Assembly (NCBI RefSeq): GCF_047263945.1
Contig: NZ_JBLAVB010000002.1
Location: 186,001-250,000 of the forward strand
Source of the DNA: Rhodospirillum sp047263945
Lineage (GTDB): Bacteria; Pseudomonadota; Alphaproteobacteria; Rhodospirillales; Rhodospirillaceae
Length of the DNA stretch: 64,000 bases
Reading direction: 5' to 3'
Part shown: positions 53,623-62,818 of the stretch, in pieces
How the letters are laid out: the number at the start of each line of letters is the position of its first letter
Numbering within the stretch: position 1 is the stretch's first letter
Notes under the pieces: model-generated
The model's input: the letters and a program-made list of their open reading frames with translations, nothing else
Told to the model about the DNA's origin: nothing
Databases searched by the model: none
Program-made: the position numbers and the translations under genes

Positions 53623-54351
53623 GACCGCACCAGGGAGAAGCCTATTTGTTAATAAAGTATTCATGCATCTACCATACTCGTGATTGCATAGACAATCAGT
53701 GATTGTTCTAATAGTCACACACGCGCTAGAGGTAGAGCCATGGATAAACACTTCACGTGCAATCACGCCGACTTCAGGAATCACCCAACCTCCCCGTTAA
53801 AAGCGACTGCCGCACTGACCAAACGCCGAGCACGGATCCGAGACTTGGCTGGTTTATACATCCTGCTCCCTCCCCTTTTCCTTCTGGCATTACGCCGCCA
53901 CGGCATCGCCCTTTGCCCTCGGGAAACATTGGGTCAACGGCTTCGCGCCCAGCTCCGGGCTCGGCGGTCGGCTGGCGTCTTGGGTCCCTGGTGGTCCCGG
54001 CCCCACCAAGACCTTCACGCCCTCTGTATCGCAACGAGATCGCAATTCTGGGGCCGTTTTCACAGCAGAAGAATCTTACCCAAGAAAAGACAGGAGCAAT
54101 CCCCCTGCATGTCCAGCAGAAGGGGACTCCTTCACACCGTTGCATTGTCTCTGGGCCGTCTCTGCGCACCATTGATCCCAGAGCCTTTGACCCGGATCCG
54201 TGACCATCGCCTTGGAGATGGCAGGCCATGATGTGAAACGGGGAGCGGCCTGACACCTGGAGTCGTTTCCCGGACAAGATGCCAAAAGCGTGTTGTCTGC
54301 ACGACTTGGATCAACGTGATCGTCAAAAGACCCTATACACGCGAGAAACAC
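53623..54351. other. Unassigned region before the solute-binding gene
   Basis: About 730 bp. The left end is AT-rich. A 163-codon plus frame at 53740 has GAGG upstream, but its arginine/histidine-rich product resembles no family, and overlapping frames are open on both strands (53757-54203 plus, 53774-54277 minus). A decayed gene is possible. I see no RNA gene. Confidence 0.4.
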
Positions 54352-54398
54352 AAAAAAAGACCCCCGATCCCGCCGAGGGGAGTGCGGGACCAGGGGTC
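54352..54398 (-). terminator. Strong minus-strand rho-independent terminator
   Basis: The stem has outer GACCCC/GGGGTC and inner TCCCGC/GCGGGA around a 10-nt loop, followed on the minus strand by seven Ts. It lies 236 bp downstream of the solute-binding gene stop, which leaves room for a long 3' UTR or a separate small RNA. Confidence 0.85.
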
Positions 54399-54633
54399 AA
54401 TGAAAGGAACACGGACAAGACACTGCCTATACGAAGGGCCCTTTTGGGGAAGGCCATCGGGCGCGTCTCAAACACCGGCGTTCGACTCCGGGCAAAGTGA
54501 ACGCCCCGGCGAACCGCGTTCTGTAGAACAATCCTCACCACCTTGATCGTCGGGGCATCGCGGTGGGACCGTCCACTCAGAGTATGTCGTTACCGCACCC
54601 GAACCTTTCAAGGAGAACCAGCCCGCCTTGCTC

Positions 54634-55455
54634 CTATTCCCTGAACCCCTTCGTGGGTAATAGGGGCGTTGCCTCTATCTCGGTGAGCGACCGGCCCAAA
54701 AGCTCGCTGTAGCACCTGTCCAGATCTCCCCTAGCCCGCTTCGCTTCCAGGGCATCCGAATAGGCATCGCGTAGGGCTTCCAGGCCGGGGCGAAAAGCGT
54801 CAGGCTGAGGAACGATGGCCAAGGCCGGGGGAACATAGATGGCACCCAATCGCTCCCTGCCCGGCAGCCCGAAAGCCCAGGGCATATCCGTCGCCACAGC
54901 GTCTATTCGCCCCGAGGCGAGTTTACGGAAATTCAGGAGGTCGTCCGGGGCGGGCTCAAGCCGCAAATAGGGAGACGACGTGAGGCGCGCTGGCAGCTCG
55001 AACTGCTGACCATAACCAACGGTCAGGGGACCGATCTCCGACAGGGATTCAAACTGGGCGGGAGCCCGATCTTGGGACATAAAGAGACCGATAACCCAAT
55101 CCACCTTATGGACATGGGCGGGAACCAACCCTTCTTCTCCACCGGAGCTGATGACCATGTCCATCTCTCCGGCTCGAACCATGTTCACGCAGCGTTTGTA
55201 GGGCAGCGCAGTGAAGTCCACTTCATAGCCCAGCTCGCCAAGAATATCCCGGGTCACGTCAAGCGTCACTCCCTTGGGCCGCCCCTGCTCGTCCACAAAT
55301 TGATAGGGAGTCCAAATCTCGAAACAGGCCCTCACAGGCGGTGCTACCGCCTGTGCCACGCCAAAGGTGAGAAGCGAAAGGGTCAGGGCCAATATCAGGA
55401 AGCCCGCCCGTTCAAGCGCGTATTTCCCCTTTAGACTGCCCCTAACCCCCCCCAT
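54634..55455 (-). CDS. Periplasmic solute-binding protein, family 3-like
   Basis: A 273-aa exported protein: signal peptide about 12-36 (AGFLILALTLSLLTFGVAQA), then the bacterial extracellular solute-binding family 3 fold with YQFVDEQGRPKGVTLDVTRD, YKRCVNMVRAGEMDMVISSG and a C-terminal RCYSELLGRSL. No permease or ATPase gene is adjacent, so it may act as a stand-alone sensor or with a distant transporter. The ATG at 55455 follows GGAG; the upstream extension to 55539 is less likely. Ligand unknown; amino-acid-like substrates are typical. Confidence 0.85.
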   Translation of the reverse strand: MGGVRGSLKGKYALERAGFLILALTLSLLTFGVAQAVAPPVRACFEIWTPYQFVDEQGRPKGVTLDVTRDILGELGYEVDFTALPYKRCVNMVRAGEMDMVISSGGEEGLVPAHVHKVDWVIGLFMSQDRAPAQFESLSEIGPLTVGYGQQFELPARLTSSPYLRLEPAPDDLLNFRKLASGRIDAVATDMPWAFGLPGRERLGAIYVPPALAIVPQPDAFRPGLEALRDAYSDALEAKRARGDLDRCYSELLGRSLTEIEATPLLPTKGFRE

Positions 55456-55559
55456 GTGAATTCTGCTCCCCGATCCCACTCCGGCTAACCCTATGCAAAA
55501 CATGATCAGAGCCGGAAGACAACAGAGGAAACGCCCCACCTCAGAGCGCGTCCTGTCGA

Positions 55560-56306
55560 TCAGGCGGGAAGACGGGCCGCCAAAGTCGGCAAATCAAGAC
55601 CAGACAGACCTCCAATGATGGTGTAGGCCATCCCGGCCTGACGGGCACCATACCCATCGCGCAGGGGATCGTCCCCGATGACGAGCACCTGCCCCGGAGA
55701 AAGTCCGAGACCCCGCGCCGCAGCCAGAAAAGGTCCAGGCCTGGGTTTAACAGGCCCCCCATCGGAGGAGAATATCAAGGCGCCAAAACAGGAGAGGACA
55801 CCGGCCCGACTCAATTCCGCCAACCAGCGACCCTTGGGCGCCCAAATATTGGACACCGCCGCGAGGGCATGGGTCTGAGCCAGGGTCCGAAGGGCCTCGG
55901 CATGGGCGGGAGGAATCGTACCCCGTTCAAAGGCGGCCACCGTGTCGACAAGAGCCGCAACCAAAGTGGGGTTTCTGGCTAACTCCGGATCGACCCGACA
56001 AAAAATCTCGTCCAAGGACGGGAAGCGCCCCCAATGGGACGGGTCCTCGTACAGAATCCCCATGAGATCGAGCGCATCCCCGAACCAGCGTTTGACCCTG
56101 TCTTCGGAGAGGGGGGGGAGCTGACCTATCTCCTTGGGCGGGAGCCCGCTGCACAAGTGATCAACCAAGGCATCCAGGTCCCGAAACCGGTGATGGTCGA
56201 CCATCACCGTCCCAGGGAGGTCGAGCAATAAACCCCGATAGCGGTCGAGGGCAGGGAGGGGCTCGGGGACAGGACTTGGCCTCCGCTCCGTATTGCTCCC
56301 GGTCAT
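55560..56306 (-). CDS. HAD-superfamily protein with atypical motif I
   Basis: A 248-aa HAD-like protein. Motif I is LLLDLPGTV: the nucleophile Asp29 is kept, but the usual second aspartate is Pro31. Motif II is AAVSNIW, motif III is the lysine in KPRPG, and motif IV is VLVIGDDPLRDGYGA. Phosphatases need the second Asp, whereas dehalogenase-type members do not, so simple phosphatase activity is doubtful. Its ATG overlaps the stop of the upstream LysE-type gene (ATGA), indicating an operon. Substrate unknown. Confidence 0.82.
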   Translation of the reverse strand: MTGSNTERRPSPVPEPLPALDRYRGLLLDLPGTVMVDHHRFRDLDALVDHLCSGLPPKEIGQLPPLSEDRVKRWFGDALDLMGILYEDPSHWGRFPSLDEIFCRVDPELARNPTLVAALVDTVAAFERGTIPPAHAEALRTLAQTHALAAVSNIWAPKGRWLAELSRAGVLSCFGALIFSSDGGPVKPRPGPFLAAARGLGLSPGQVLVIGDDPLRDGYGARQAGMAYTIIGGLSGLDLPTLAARLPA

Positions 56307-56938
56307 AACGTCAAGTCCTTCAAGACAGGGACCAGAGACAGAACCAGCAGTCCGGCCATGGCCCAATTAAACAGACGGCTTGCCATCCGCGAGCGGGCGA
56401 GCAAATGGCCGATGGCAACGCCAAAGCCGGCCCAGGTGGAGGTACTCGTCAATCCAATGGCAACAAAGAGGGCAAAGATTCCCAGAACCTCCCAGGCGGG
56501 AGCGCCCTCGGCGCCACCGGACGTGAAGGCCGCAAGAGCCCCCAAAATCATCACCCAAGCCTTGGGATTCGCCCATTGGAAGGCGGCGGCTTCGAGAAAC
56601 GTCATGGGACGACCTTGGATTTCCCCGGACGCCTCGTCTTGGCCCTCAACTTGAGGCGGCGCAGCGGTGGCGATCCGCCAGGCCATGTAGAGCAAATAGG
56701 CCGCTCCCCCGACAGTCATCACCGGCCGAATCCAAGGGACTGCGGTGAAGATGGCACCGAAGCCAAGGCCAACGGCCAGGAACATGGCAGGAAAGCCCAC
56801 TGCGACCCCCAGCATATGGGGAACGGTGCGCCGGAACCCGTAGTTCGCCGCAGACGCCGTCAGCATCACATTGTTCGGTCCCGGGGTGTAGAACATGGTG
56901 ATCGCGAACAGGAACAAGGGAAACAGGGTCTCGGCCAT
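56303..56938 (-). CDS. LysE/RhtB family amino-acid exporter
   Basis: A 211-aa inner-membrane protein with about six hydrophobic helices. It begins MAETLFPLFLFAITMFYTPG, with the family signature TPGPNNVMLTASAANYG, and has QWANPKAWVMILGALAAFTS. Such proteins export lysine, threonine, homoserine or related compounds. The start at 56938 follows AAGGAGAGTCCC. It is transcribed divergently from a MocR regulator and coupled to the HAD gene downstream, so the MocR protein probably controls both. Confidence 0.92.
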   Translation of the reverse strand: MAETLFPLFLFAITMFYTPGPNNVMLTASAANYGFRRTVPHMLGVAVGFPAMFLAVGLGFGAIFTAVPWIRPVMTVGGAAYLLYMAWRIATAAPPQVEGQDEASGEIQGRPMTFLEAAAFQWANPKAWVMILGALAAFTSGGAEGAPAWEVLGIFALFVAIGLTSTSTWAGFGVAIGHLLARSRMASRLFNWAMAGLLVLSLVPVLKDLTL

Positions 56939-57093
56939 GGGACTCTCCTTGGTGTTGCGGCGGCGCGGCATAGGACACTTTGACATAGTGACCCATGATG
57001 AGTAAGATCACTGTGTTGGTTCTCGAGGCAATTCGCCCGGTATCTGCAGGTTTCCATGGAACATTCCCCTATGTCAATTTCGCTTAAGACCTA

Positions 57094-57123
57094 TGACACT
57101 TATTGCTTTTGGAGAAAGTGTCA
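57094..57123 (+). promoter_or_regulatory. Candidate MocR operator: TGACACTT dyad at the start codon
   Basis: A perfect inverted repeat TGACACTT (57094-57101) / AAGTGTCA (57116-57123), centre spacing 14 bp, ends on the first base of the MocR start codon. It overlaps the ribosome site GGAGAAAG. A related CTTTGACA lies upstream of the LysE gene (56979-56986). Binding here would block translation initiation or transcription. Confidence 0.55.
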
Positions 57124-58526
57124 TGCGTGATCCCTCCCCCTGGTGCCCCCGCTTCGCCGAGGGCCCGGGCACCTTGGCCGACCGCCTGGCCAGGGCCATT
57201 GCCGAAGACATCGGCCAGGGTCTCCTGCCCCGGGGCACGCGTCTCCCTGCCCACCGTAGTCTCGCCGCAGACCTGTCGACCAGCGTGGTCACCGTGGGGC
57301 GGGCCTATACCCTGTTGGAACAGCGCGGATTGGCCCGGGGAGAACATGGCCGGGGAACCTTCGTGATGGGACCGGGGCCAGGGGGCGGGGGCGGCCCATG
57401 GGCCACTCCGGACACGGATTCAGGGACAATGGCCAACGGGTTGGCAGACCTGAGTTTGAACCTGCCACCGGTTTTGCTGAACCGACAGGACTTCGCCCGG
57501 GCGGTGGCCACATTGGCGGAGACCGATGCCTTGCCCGATCCGGCCTCCTACCCCCCCTGCGCGGGATCGACGGAGCTGCGCCGGTCCGCAAGTCTGTGGT
57601 TAACCCAACAAAGGCCCACGGCACCCGCAGACGGCTTGCTGATCACCAATGGGGCCTTACAGGCCGTCGCAATCGCCTTCACCCTGGCCGCCGAACCGGG
57701 GCGCCCCGTGGTCACCGAAGCGGTTACCTTCCCCGGGGCCATCGTCGCCGCAGGAAACCTGGGGCGTCCCCTTCTTGGTGCGACGATGGACGAAGAAGGC
57801 ATGGTTCCAGACTCCCTGGACGCCATTCTGACCCGCCATCCCGGCGCCTTGGTCTATGTGACCCCGGTCCTCCACAATCCCACGGGCGCCACCATGAGCG
57901 AGGCCCGGCGCTTGGCCATCCTGGCCGTGGCCCGGAAACATCAGGCCCAGGTGGTGGAGGATGACGCCTACGCCATCCTGCGAGGGGACAGGACCCCGAC
58001 TCTGTATCACCTTGATCCGGATCGGGTCTGGTACGTGAACAGCTTTTCAAAACCGCTCAGTGCCCTCTTACGTTTGGGCGTCCTGGTGGCCCCTCGGGGG
58101 CGGGAGGCAGAGGCAACACGCGGCATCCAGGGCAGCACCTGGACGGCGGCGCCCCTCCCCTCGGCCATTCTGAATCTCTGGCTGAACGATGGAACCGCAG
58201 ACCGAACCGCGATCGCCATGCGAGCGGACGCAACGGCCCGCATGGATTTGATCCGCTCCACCTTCCCCGGATTGGTGTCTCCGGAATACCGGGCCTTCCA
58301 CGTCTGGCTTCCCCTGCCCGAACCACGGGCGGAGCGCATTTGCCGCTGGGCCTTGGCGGAGGGTATTTCCCTCACGCCACCGCTCGCACCGGTGGTTGAC
58401 GCAAACCTCGCCATGGGTTTGCGCCTCTGCCTGGGGGCACCCTCCCGTCCGGCCTTGGCCCGGGCACTGGCTACTTTGAAGGGACTCCTCGACCGAGAGG
58501 AACACGCCGCCGCAGCGATTTTGTGA
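57123..58526 (+). CDS. MocR/PdxR-type GntR regulator with aminotransferase domain (second)
   Basis: A 467-aa GntR winged helix (PRGTRLPAHRSLAADL, ARGEHGRGTFVMG) fused to a fold-type-I aminotransferase-like domain; the PLP lysine is predicted at Lys310 in VNSFSKPLSALLRLGVLV. The start ATG 57123 has GGAGAAAG at 8 nt; an upstream ATG at 57093 would begin inside the operator. Divergent from the LysE exporter and HAD genes. Compared with the MocR at 16535 it has a glycine-rich linker (GPGPGGGGGPW) after the DNA-binding domain. Confidence 0.9.
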   Translation: MRDPSPWCPRFAEGPGTLADRLARAIAEDIGQGLLPRGTRLPAHRSLAADLSTSVVTVGRAYTLLEQRGLARGEHGRGTFVMGPGPGGGGGPWATPDTDSGTMANGLADLSLNLPPVLLNRQDFARAVATLAETDALPDPASYPPCAGSTELRRSASLWLTQQRPTAPADGLLITNGALQAVAIAFTLAAEPGRPVVTEAVTFPGAIVAAGNLGRPLLGATMDEEGMVPDSLDAILTRHPGALVYVTPVLHNPTGATMSEARRLAILAVARKHQAQVVEDDAYAILRGDRTPTLYHLDPDRVWYVNSFSKPLSALLRLGVLVAPRGREAEATRGIQGSTWTAAPLPSAILNLWLNDGTADRTAIAMRADATARMDLIRSTFPGLVSPEYRAFHVWLPLPEPRAERICRWALAEGISLTPPLAPVVDANLAMGLRLCLGAPSRPALARALATLKGLLDREEHAAAAIL

Positions 58527-58732
58527 GTTTCCGGCCCTTCCCTTGAAAAACTCGGGGCTCCGCCCAAACCCGCAAAGGCTCACGGACCCTTTAATCCCAT
58601 GCTCCAAAAACGATGGGGAAGTGGGGCAAAACCCCGAATGCTTCGGGCTTTAAAGGGCCAAGGTGGAAGGTGGTCCGCGTCACGCCAAGGGCCTGCTGTC
58701 AGCACGACAGGACCCACCTTGATTTCGGACCC
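58527..58732. other. Intergenic stretch with R6-related repeat
   Basis: 58555-58605 (CTCCGCCCAAACCCGCAAAG, then CTCACGGACCCTTTAATCCC) is the inverted counterpart of 34036-34095. Further hairpins follow at 58625-58660 (GGGGCAAAACCCC and GAATGCTTC). Two convergent genes flank it, so these hairpins may terminate transcripts. Confidence 0.6.
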
Positions 58733-60637
58733 CTACATCACCAAACGGGATCCCCGGGGAGCCATGCGGGCGGCGCGAGGGTCGTCCTCGAACAGCTCAA
58801 GAAGCTGACTCATCATGGTGCCCCCCAAATCTTCGGCATCGTTAATCGTCACGGCGCGCTGGTAGTAGCGGGTCACGTCGTGGCCGATTCCGATGGCCAC
58901 CAGATCCACAGGAGAACGGCGCTCGATATGCTCGATCACCTCCCTCAGGTGCTTCTCCAGGAAATTGCCCGAGTTGGCCGACAGGGTGCTGTCGTCCACC
59001 GGCGCGCCGTCAGAAATCACCATCAGGATCCGCCGGGCCTCGGGCCGGGCGATCAGCCGGGCATGGGCCCAAAGCAGAGCCTCCCCATCGATATTCTCCT
59101 TCAGGATACCTTCCTTGAGCATCAACCCAAGGGCGCGCCTGGCCCGGCGCATGGGCAGGTCCGCTTCCTTGTAGATGATATGCCGAAGGTCATTCAGGCG
59201 ACCGGGCGTCGTTGGCTTGCCTGCCTTCACCCAGTCCTCCCGGGACTTGCCACCCTTCCAGGCGCTGGTGGTAAAGCCCAGGACTTCCACCTTGACGCCG
59301 CAGCGCTCCAAGGTCCGCGCCAAAATGTCGGCACTCACCGCAGCCACAGAAATCGGACGCCCCCGCATCGAGCCCGAGTTGTCGATCAGCAAAGTCACAA
59401 CCGTATCCCGGAACTCCATGTCCTTTTCCCGCTTGTAGGACAGGGACATGGTGGGATTCGCGACGATCCGGGCGAGCCGTGCAACGTCCAGAAGGCCGTC
59501 TTCCACGTCGAATTCCCAATTGCGGGTCTGCTGGGCCATCAGCCGCCGTTGCAGGCGGTTGGCAATACGGGTGACGACGCCCTGCAAATGGCCGAGTTGC
59601 TGATCGAGTTGGGCACGCAGGCGGCTCAATTCCTCTGGATCGCACAGATCGACCGCCCCCACGACCTGGTCATGCGCGGTGCAATAGACCCTGTAGCGCT
59701 CGCCGTCATCATCACTGGAAAACTCATTGCGGCGCTTGGAGGGATCAGATTCCCCGGCAGGGTCATCGGACCCGGTACCGGGCATCATGGCTTCCTGGGA
59801 GACCTCGACCTCGTCGTCGCCTTCCCCCCCCTCGCCCTCGCCGGGCATCATTTCCATCTCGGATTCCGGTCCGGGGGAGGACATACCTTCCGGATCGGCC
59901 TGCTCCTCAGCGGAATCCGTCTCTTCCTGCTCCTCAGATCCCCCCTCGCTTTCGGAGTCCGTCTGTTCCGCCTCTGTGGCGTCGAAATCCTCCAGCCCGA
60001 TTTCATCGAGCATCTCCCGACAGGAGCGGGCAAACTTACCTTGATCGGCCAATTGCTCAACCAGCCGGTCAAGGGCAACAGCCGCCGCATCGGGCAAAAC
60101 CTGACGGGCGAGTGCGGTGACCTTGGCCGTCACCGGCCCCTGGTCGACGATGCCAAAGCGTTCCAGAGCAAGCAGGCGCATGGCCTCGCCCATGGGGATC
60201 TGGCTGGGGTCGGAGGCCCGGTCGTAGCCCTCGGCGGTCAAGCGTTGCTCAATGGCTCCACCGATATTGGCCGCGACCCCGGCGAGGCGGGAAGAGCCGA
60301 TGGATTCATAACGGGCCTGCTCCAGGGCGGAGAAGATCTCGCGAGCTTCGATGCCGCCCGGCTCCAGGCTGGCCTGAACCTTGGCGTTATGGTGGCGGAT
60401 CTTGAGCGCCAGACTGTCCGAAGACCCCCGCAGGCGGGTCAGAAGCGCCGCATCCATCTTGCGTGGCGGCAAGGGCAACCGGGCCTGTCCGCCCACCAGG
60501 GCAGCGGATCCGGGCGCATAGGTGACTTGCAGGTCCGGGTTGCCGGACAGGGCACGCAAGGCCGCAGAGGTGGCGCCTTTCATGGCTTCCACGGCTTCGT
60601 TGGCCCGCTTATTCGAACCCAGGGGTTGGCGGCTCAT
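58733..60637 (-). CDS. cobT: Cobaltochelatase CobT subunit
   Basis: A 634-aa subunit of the aerobic cobaltochelatase, which with CobS and CobN inserts Co2+ into hydrogenobyrinate diamide. The N-terminal helical part is followed by a very acidic stretch (about 205-300) and a C-terminal von Willebrand A domain with MIDAS LLIDNSGSMRG near residue 415. Close homologues also occur in genomes as cobS/cobT-like pairs with uncertain chelatase roles; CobN is not in the window. It is 80 bp downstream of cobS, same strand. Confidence 0.94.
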   Translation of the reverse strand: MSRQPLGSNKRANEAVEAMKGATSAALRALSGNPDLQVTYAPGSAALVGGQARLPLPPRKMDAALLTRLRGSSDSLALKIRHHNAKVQASLEPGGIEAREIFSALEQARYESIGSSRLAGVAANIGGAIEQRLTAEGYDRASDPSQIPMGEAMRLLALERFGIVDQGPVTAKVTALARQVLPDAAAVALDRLVEQLADQGKFARSCREMLDEIGLEDFDATEAEQTDSESEGGSEEQEETDSAEEQADPEGMSSPGPESEMEMMPGEGEGGEGDDEVEVSQEAMMPGTGSDDPAGESDPSKRRNEFSSDDDGERYRVYCTAHDQVVGAVDLCDPEELSRLRAQLDQQLGHLQGVVTRIANRLQRRLMAQQTRNWEFDVEDGLLDVARLARIVANPTMSLSYKREKDMEFRDTVVTLLIDNSGSMRGRPISVAAVSADILARTLERCGVKVEVLGFTTSAWKGGKSREDWVKAGKPTTPGRLNDLRHIIYKEADLPMRRARRALGLMLKEGILKENIDGEALLWAHARLIARPEARRILMVISDGAPVDDSTLSANSGNFLEKHLREVIEHIERRSPVDLVAIGIGHDVTRYYQRAVTINDAEDLGGTMMSQLLELFEDDPRAARMAPRGSRLVM

Positions 60638-60717
60638 GCTGATCCCTCAGGGAGAGGACGAAGAGGAGAAAGGGGAGGAACAGGGCACCGCGAACCGGCA
60701 TCCTGTCCCCATATCCC

Positions 60718-61707
60718 TTAGACGAAGGCGGTGCGGTTGGCCGCGCTTTCCGGCAGGTCCTTGCCGAAACACCGCTGGTAATATTCCGCGATGATGGCCC
60801 GTTCCGTCTCGTCGCATTTGTTCAGGAAGGTCACCCGGAAAGCAAAAGCGTCATCCCCGAAGATGATCGCATTTTCCGCCCAGGTCAGGACCGTGCGGGG
60901 CGACATGACCGTGGAGATATCCCCGTTGATGAAGCCCGACCGGCTCAGGTCGGCAACGGCGACCATGGCGGAAATCTTCTCCCGCCCTTCCGGCGTGTCA
61001 TATTCCGGATGCTTTGCCAGTCCGATTGCCACCTCGGCGTCATGTTCCAGGTAGTTCAGGGTGGAGACAATGTTCCACCGGTCCATCTGCCCCTGGTTGA
61101 TCTGCTGGGTACCGTGGTACAGGCCCGTCGTGTCGCCCAGGCCAACCGTATTCGTCGTCGAGAACAGACGGAAATAGGGGTGGGGACTGATGACTTTGTT
61201 CTGGTCCAACAGGGTCAGGCGGCCTTCCACCTCCAGCACGCGCTGGATAACGAACATGACGTCCGGCCGACCGGCATCGTATTCGTCGAAAGTCAAAGCC
61301 ACGGGGCGCTGCAGGCACCAGGGCAGGATCCCCTCGCGGAACTCGGTGACCTGTTGGCCATCCTTCAGCACGATGGCATCCTTACCCACCAGATCGATCC
61401 GGCTGACGTGGCTGTCCAGGTTCACCCGGATACAGGGCCAGTTCAGCCGCGCGGCAACCTGTTCGATATGGGTGGACTTGCCGGTGCCGTGGTAGCCCTG
61501 GATCATGACCCGGCGGTTGAAGGCGAACCCGGCCAGGATGGCCAGGGTCGTATCCTTGTCAAAGCGATAGGTGTCGTCCCGCTCGGGTACATGTTCCGTC
61601 GCCTGCGAAAAGGCCGGAACGGTCAGGTCAGTATCGATCCCGAACACATCGCGCACGGAAATTTGCACATCGGGCTTATCCAAGGGGTACTCCGCAGCGG
61701 CATCCAT
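60718..61707 (-). CDS. cobS: Cobaltochelatase CobS subunit (AAA+ ATPase)
   Basis: A 329-aa MoxR/CobS-type AAA+ ATPase. Walker A is GYHGTGKSTHIEQ, Walker B is ALTFDEYDAG, and sensor I is LFSTTNTVG. It powers the CobST chaperone complex for CobN. The N-terminus MDAAAEYPLDKPDVQISVRD is typical. Forms an operon with cobT; the J-domain gene lies upstream on the same strand. Confidence 0.96.
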   Translation of the reverse strand: MDAAAEYPLDKPDVQISVRDVFGIDTDLTVPAFSQATEHVPERDDTYRFDKDTTLAILAGFAFNRRVMIQGYHGTGKSTHIEQVAARLNWPCIRVNLDSHVSRIDLVGKDAIVLKDGQQVTEFREGILPWCLQRPVALTFDEYDAGRPDVMFVIQRVLEVEGRLTLLDQNKVISPHPYFRLFSTTNTVGLGDTTGLYHGTQQINQGQMDRWNIVSTLNYLEHDAEVAIGLAKHPEYDTPEGREKISAMVAVADLSRSGFINGDISTVMSPRTVLTWAENAIIFGDDAFAFRVTFLNKCDETERAIIAEYYQRCFGKDLPESAANRTAFV

Positions 61708-61983
61708 TAAAGCTGTCCTCGCATCATCTTGAAGTGGTCGGCGGATTCAGGGACTCCAACAGCCCATGTCCCAAGAAACAGGAGCTGACCATCTCCGGCA
61801 CCGTCCAACCCATGGAACCCCAATACCCATCCCGCCGGGTCTTTGGGCAAGCACTATATACTCGGAGCCAACGGAAAAGTGGATCCTGGATTTTCCGCCA
61901 CCGATCGACCATGGCAGAATGCTGTGTCGACGGCACAGGGCGGAACGCCGTCCCCTTCACTTGGCTTCTCGGCACCAAAGGAA
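61708..61983. other. Intergenic region with R4 repeat
   Basis: About 275 bp between the J-domain gene and cobS. It contains the R4 core at 61872-61897 (ACGGAAAAGTGGATC ... GATTTTCCG) and no gene. Confidence 0.55.
61872..61897. repeat. R4 repeat
   Basis: CGGAAAAGTGGATC-CT-GGATTTTCCG is an imperfect palindrome related to 5377-5399 and the inner part of 23061-23112. Confidence 0.55.
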
Positions 61984-62619
61984 TCACGCAGACAGGGCCT
62001 TCGCCAAAAGGTGGTAGGCCTCACTGACCATCTTGAAGCGTTCCTCGGAGTCCTTATCCCCGCCATTGGCGTCGGGATGGTACCGCTTGACCAAGACTTT
62101 GTAGCGAGCCTTCAACTCGACCAGAGTCAAGGGCTCGTCCAGGTCCAAAACCCGCATGGCCCGAGCCCGGGGCCCATCCTCGCGGTGGCTGGGCGCGCGG
62201 GGCTCACGCCGGGCGCGGGTGGCCTCCTCGGCTTCCTTCTCAAAAACGCCCAAGGGGTCCCGGAAGAATCGCGGATCCGGACCTGTGGCGCCCTCTCCCC
62301 GGCCCGGAGCCATCCGGTCCCCCAGGGGCCAAGTGGGACGAAATCCGACCGCAGCCTGTTGGATTTCCTTCTCCAGCTCCAGGTCGCTCATCCCCTCGTA
62401 GTAATTCCACGACCGGTTATAGGCCTGCACATGGTCCAGGCAGAACCAATAGTACTCATTCAAGCCCCGGTTTTTGGGCGCGCGGTACTCTCCTTCCCGC
62501 TTGCAATCCGGGTGGTCACACATGCGTTTAGGCTCCGGCCCTTTCAGGTCGAAGTCCTCTAAGGGCGGTACGCCGCGTCGTCCACGTCGTCCGCCACCTA
62601 TGTCATTAGTCCGTGCCAT
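61984..62619 (-). CDS. C-terminal J-domain protein
   Basis: A 211-aa DnaJ-class III protein. The N-terminal half carries a small Cys/His segment (MCDHPDCKREGEYRAP ... WFCLDHV) that may bind zinc. The C-terminal J domain has the HPD motif in RYHPDANGGD, needed to stimulate Hsp70. The order bolA / J-domain gene / cobS / cobT is familiar from alphaproteobacteria. It is divergent from bolA. Confidence 0.9.
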   Translation of the reverse strand: MARTNDIGGGRRGRRGVPPLEDFDLKGPEPKRMCDHPDCKREGEYRAPKNRGLNEYYWFCLDHVQAYNRSWNYYEGMSDLELEKEIQQAAVGFRPTWPLGDRMAPGRGEGATGPDPRFFRDPLGVFEKEAEEATRARREPRAPSHREDGPRARAMRVLDLDEPLTLVELKARYKVLVKRYHPDANGGDKDSEERFKMVSEAYHLLAKALSA

Positions 62620-62818
62620 CGCCGCCTACTATGGGGAGCATGATCGAACAAGGCAAGTCTCGGACTCACCCCGTTTCGCAGACTGTTTCCCTTGACAGCC
62701 CTCCCTTGGCAACCCATTCCCACAAGGACTCAGTCCTTCGCCCGCCCCTGTCACGCGGGTTCACCAAAGACCCGGTCCACCAATAGGGAGGGTCTTGCCG
62801 TCGAAAAGGTCCGCGACC

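Noticed and set aside
53740..54231. 163-codon frame with a GAGG before its ATG
   Set aside because: The product is Arg/His/Pro-rich without a recognisable fold, and two other frames are equally open. I leave it as a possible decayed gene only.
58613..60721. 702-codon open frame opposite cobT
   Set aside because: The cobT frame has family motifs including MIDAS; the antisense product is a by-product of GC-rich codon bias.
60718..61707. CobS as a MoxR-type defence ATPase
   Set aside because: The pairing with CobT and the bolA/J-domain context match the cobaltochelatase arrangement, not a defence island.
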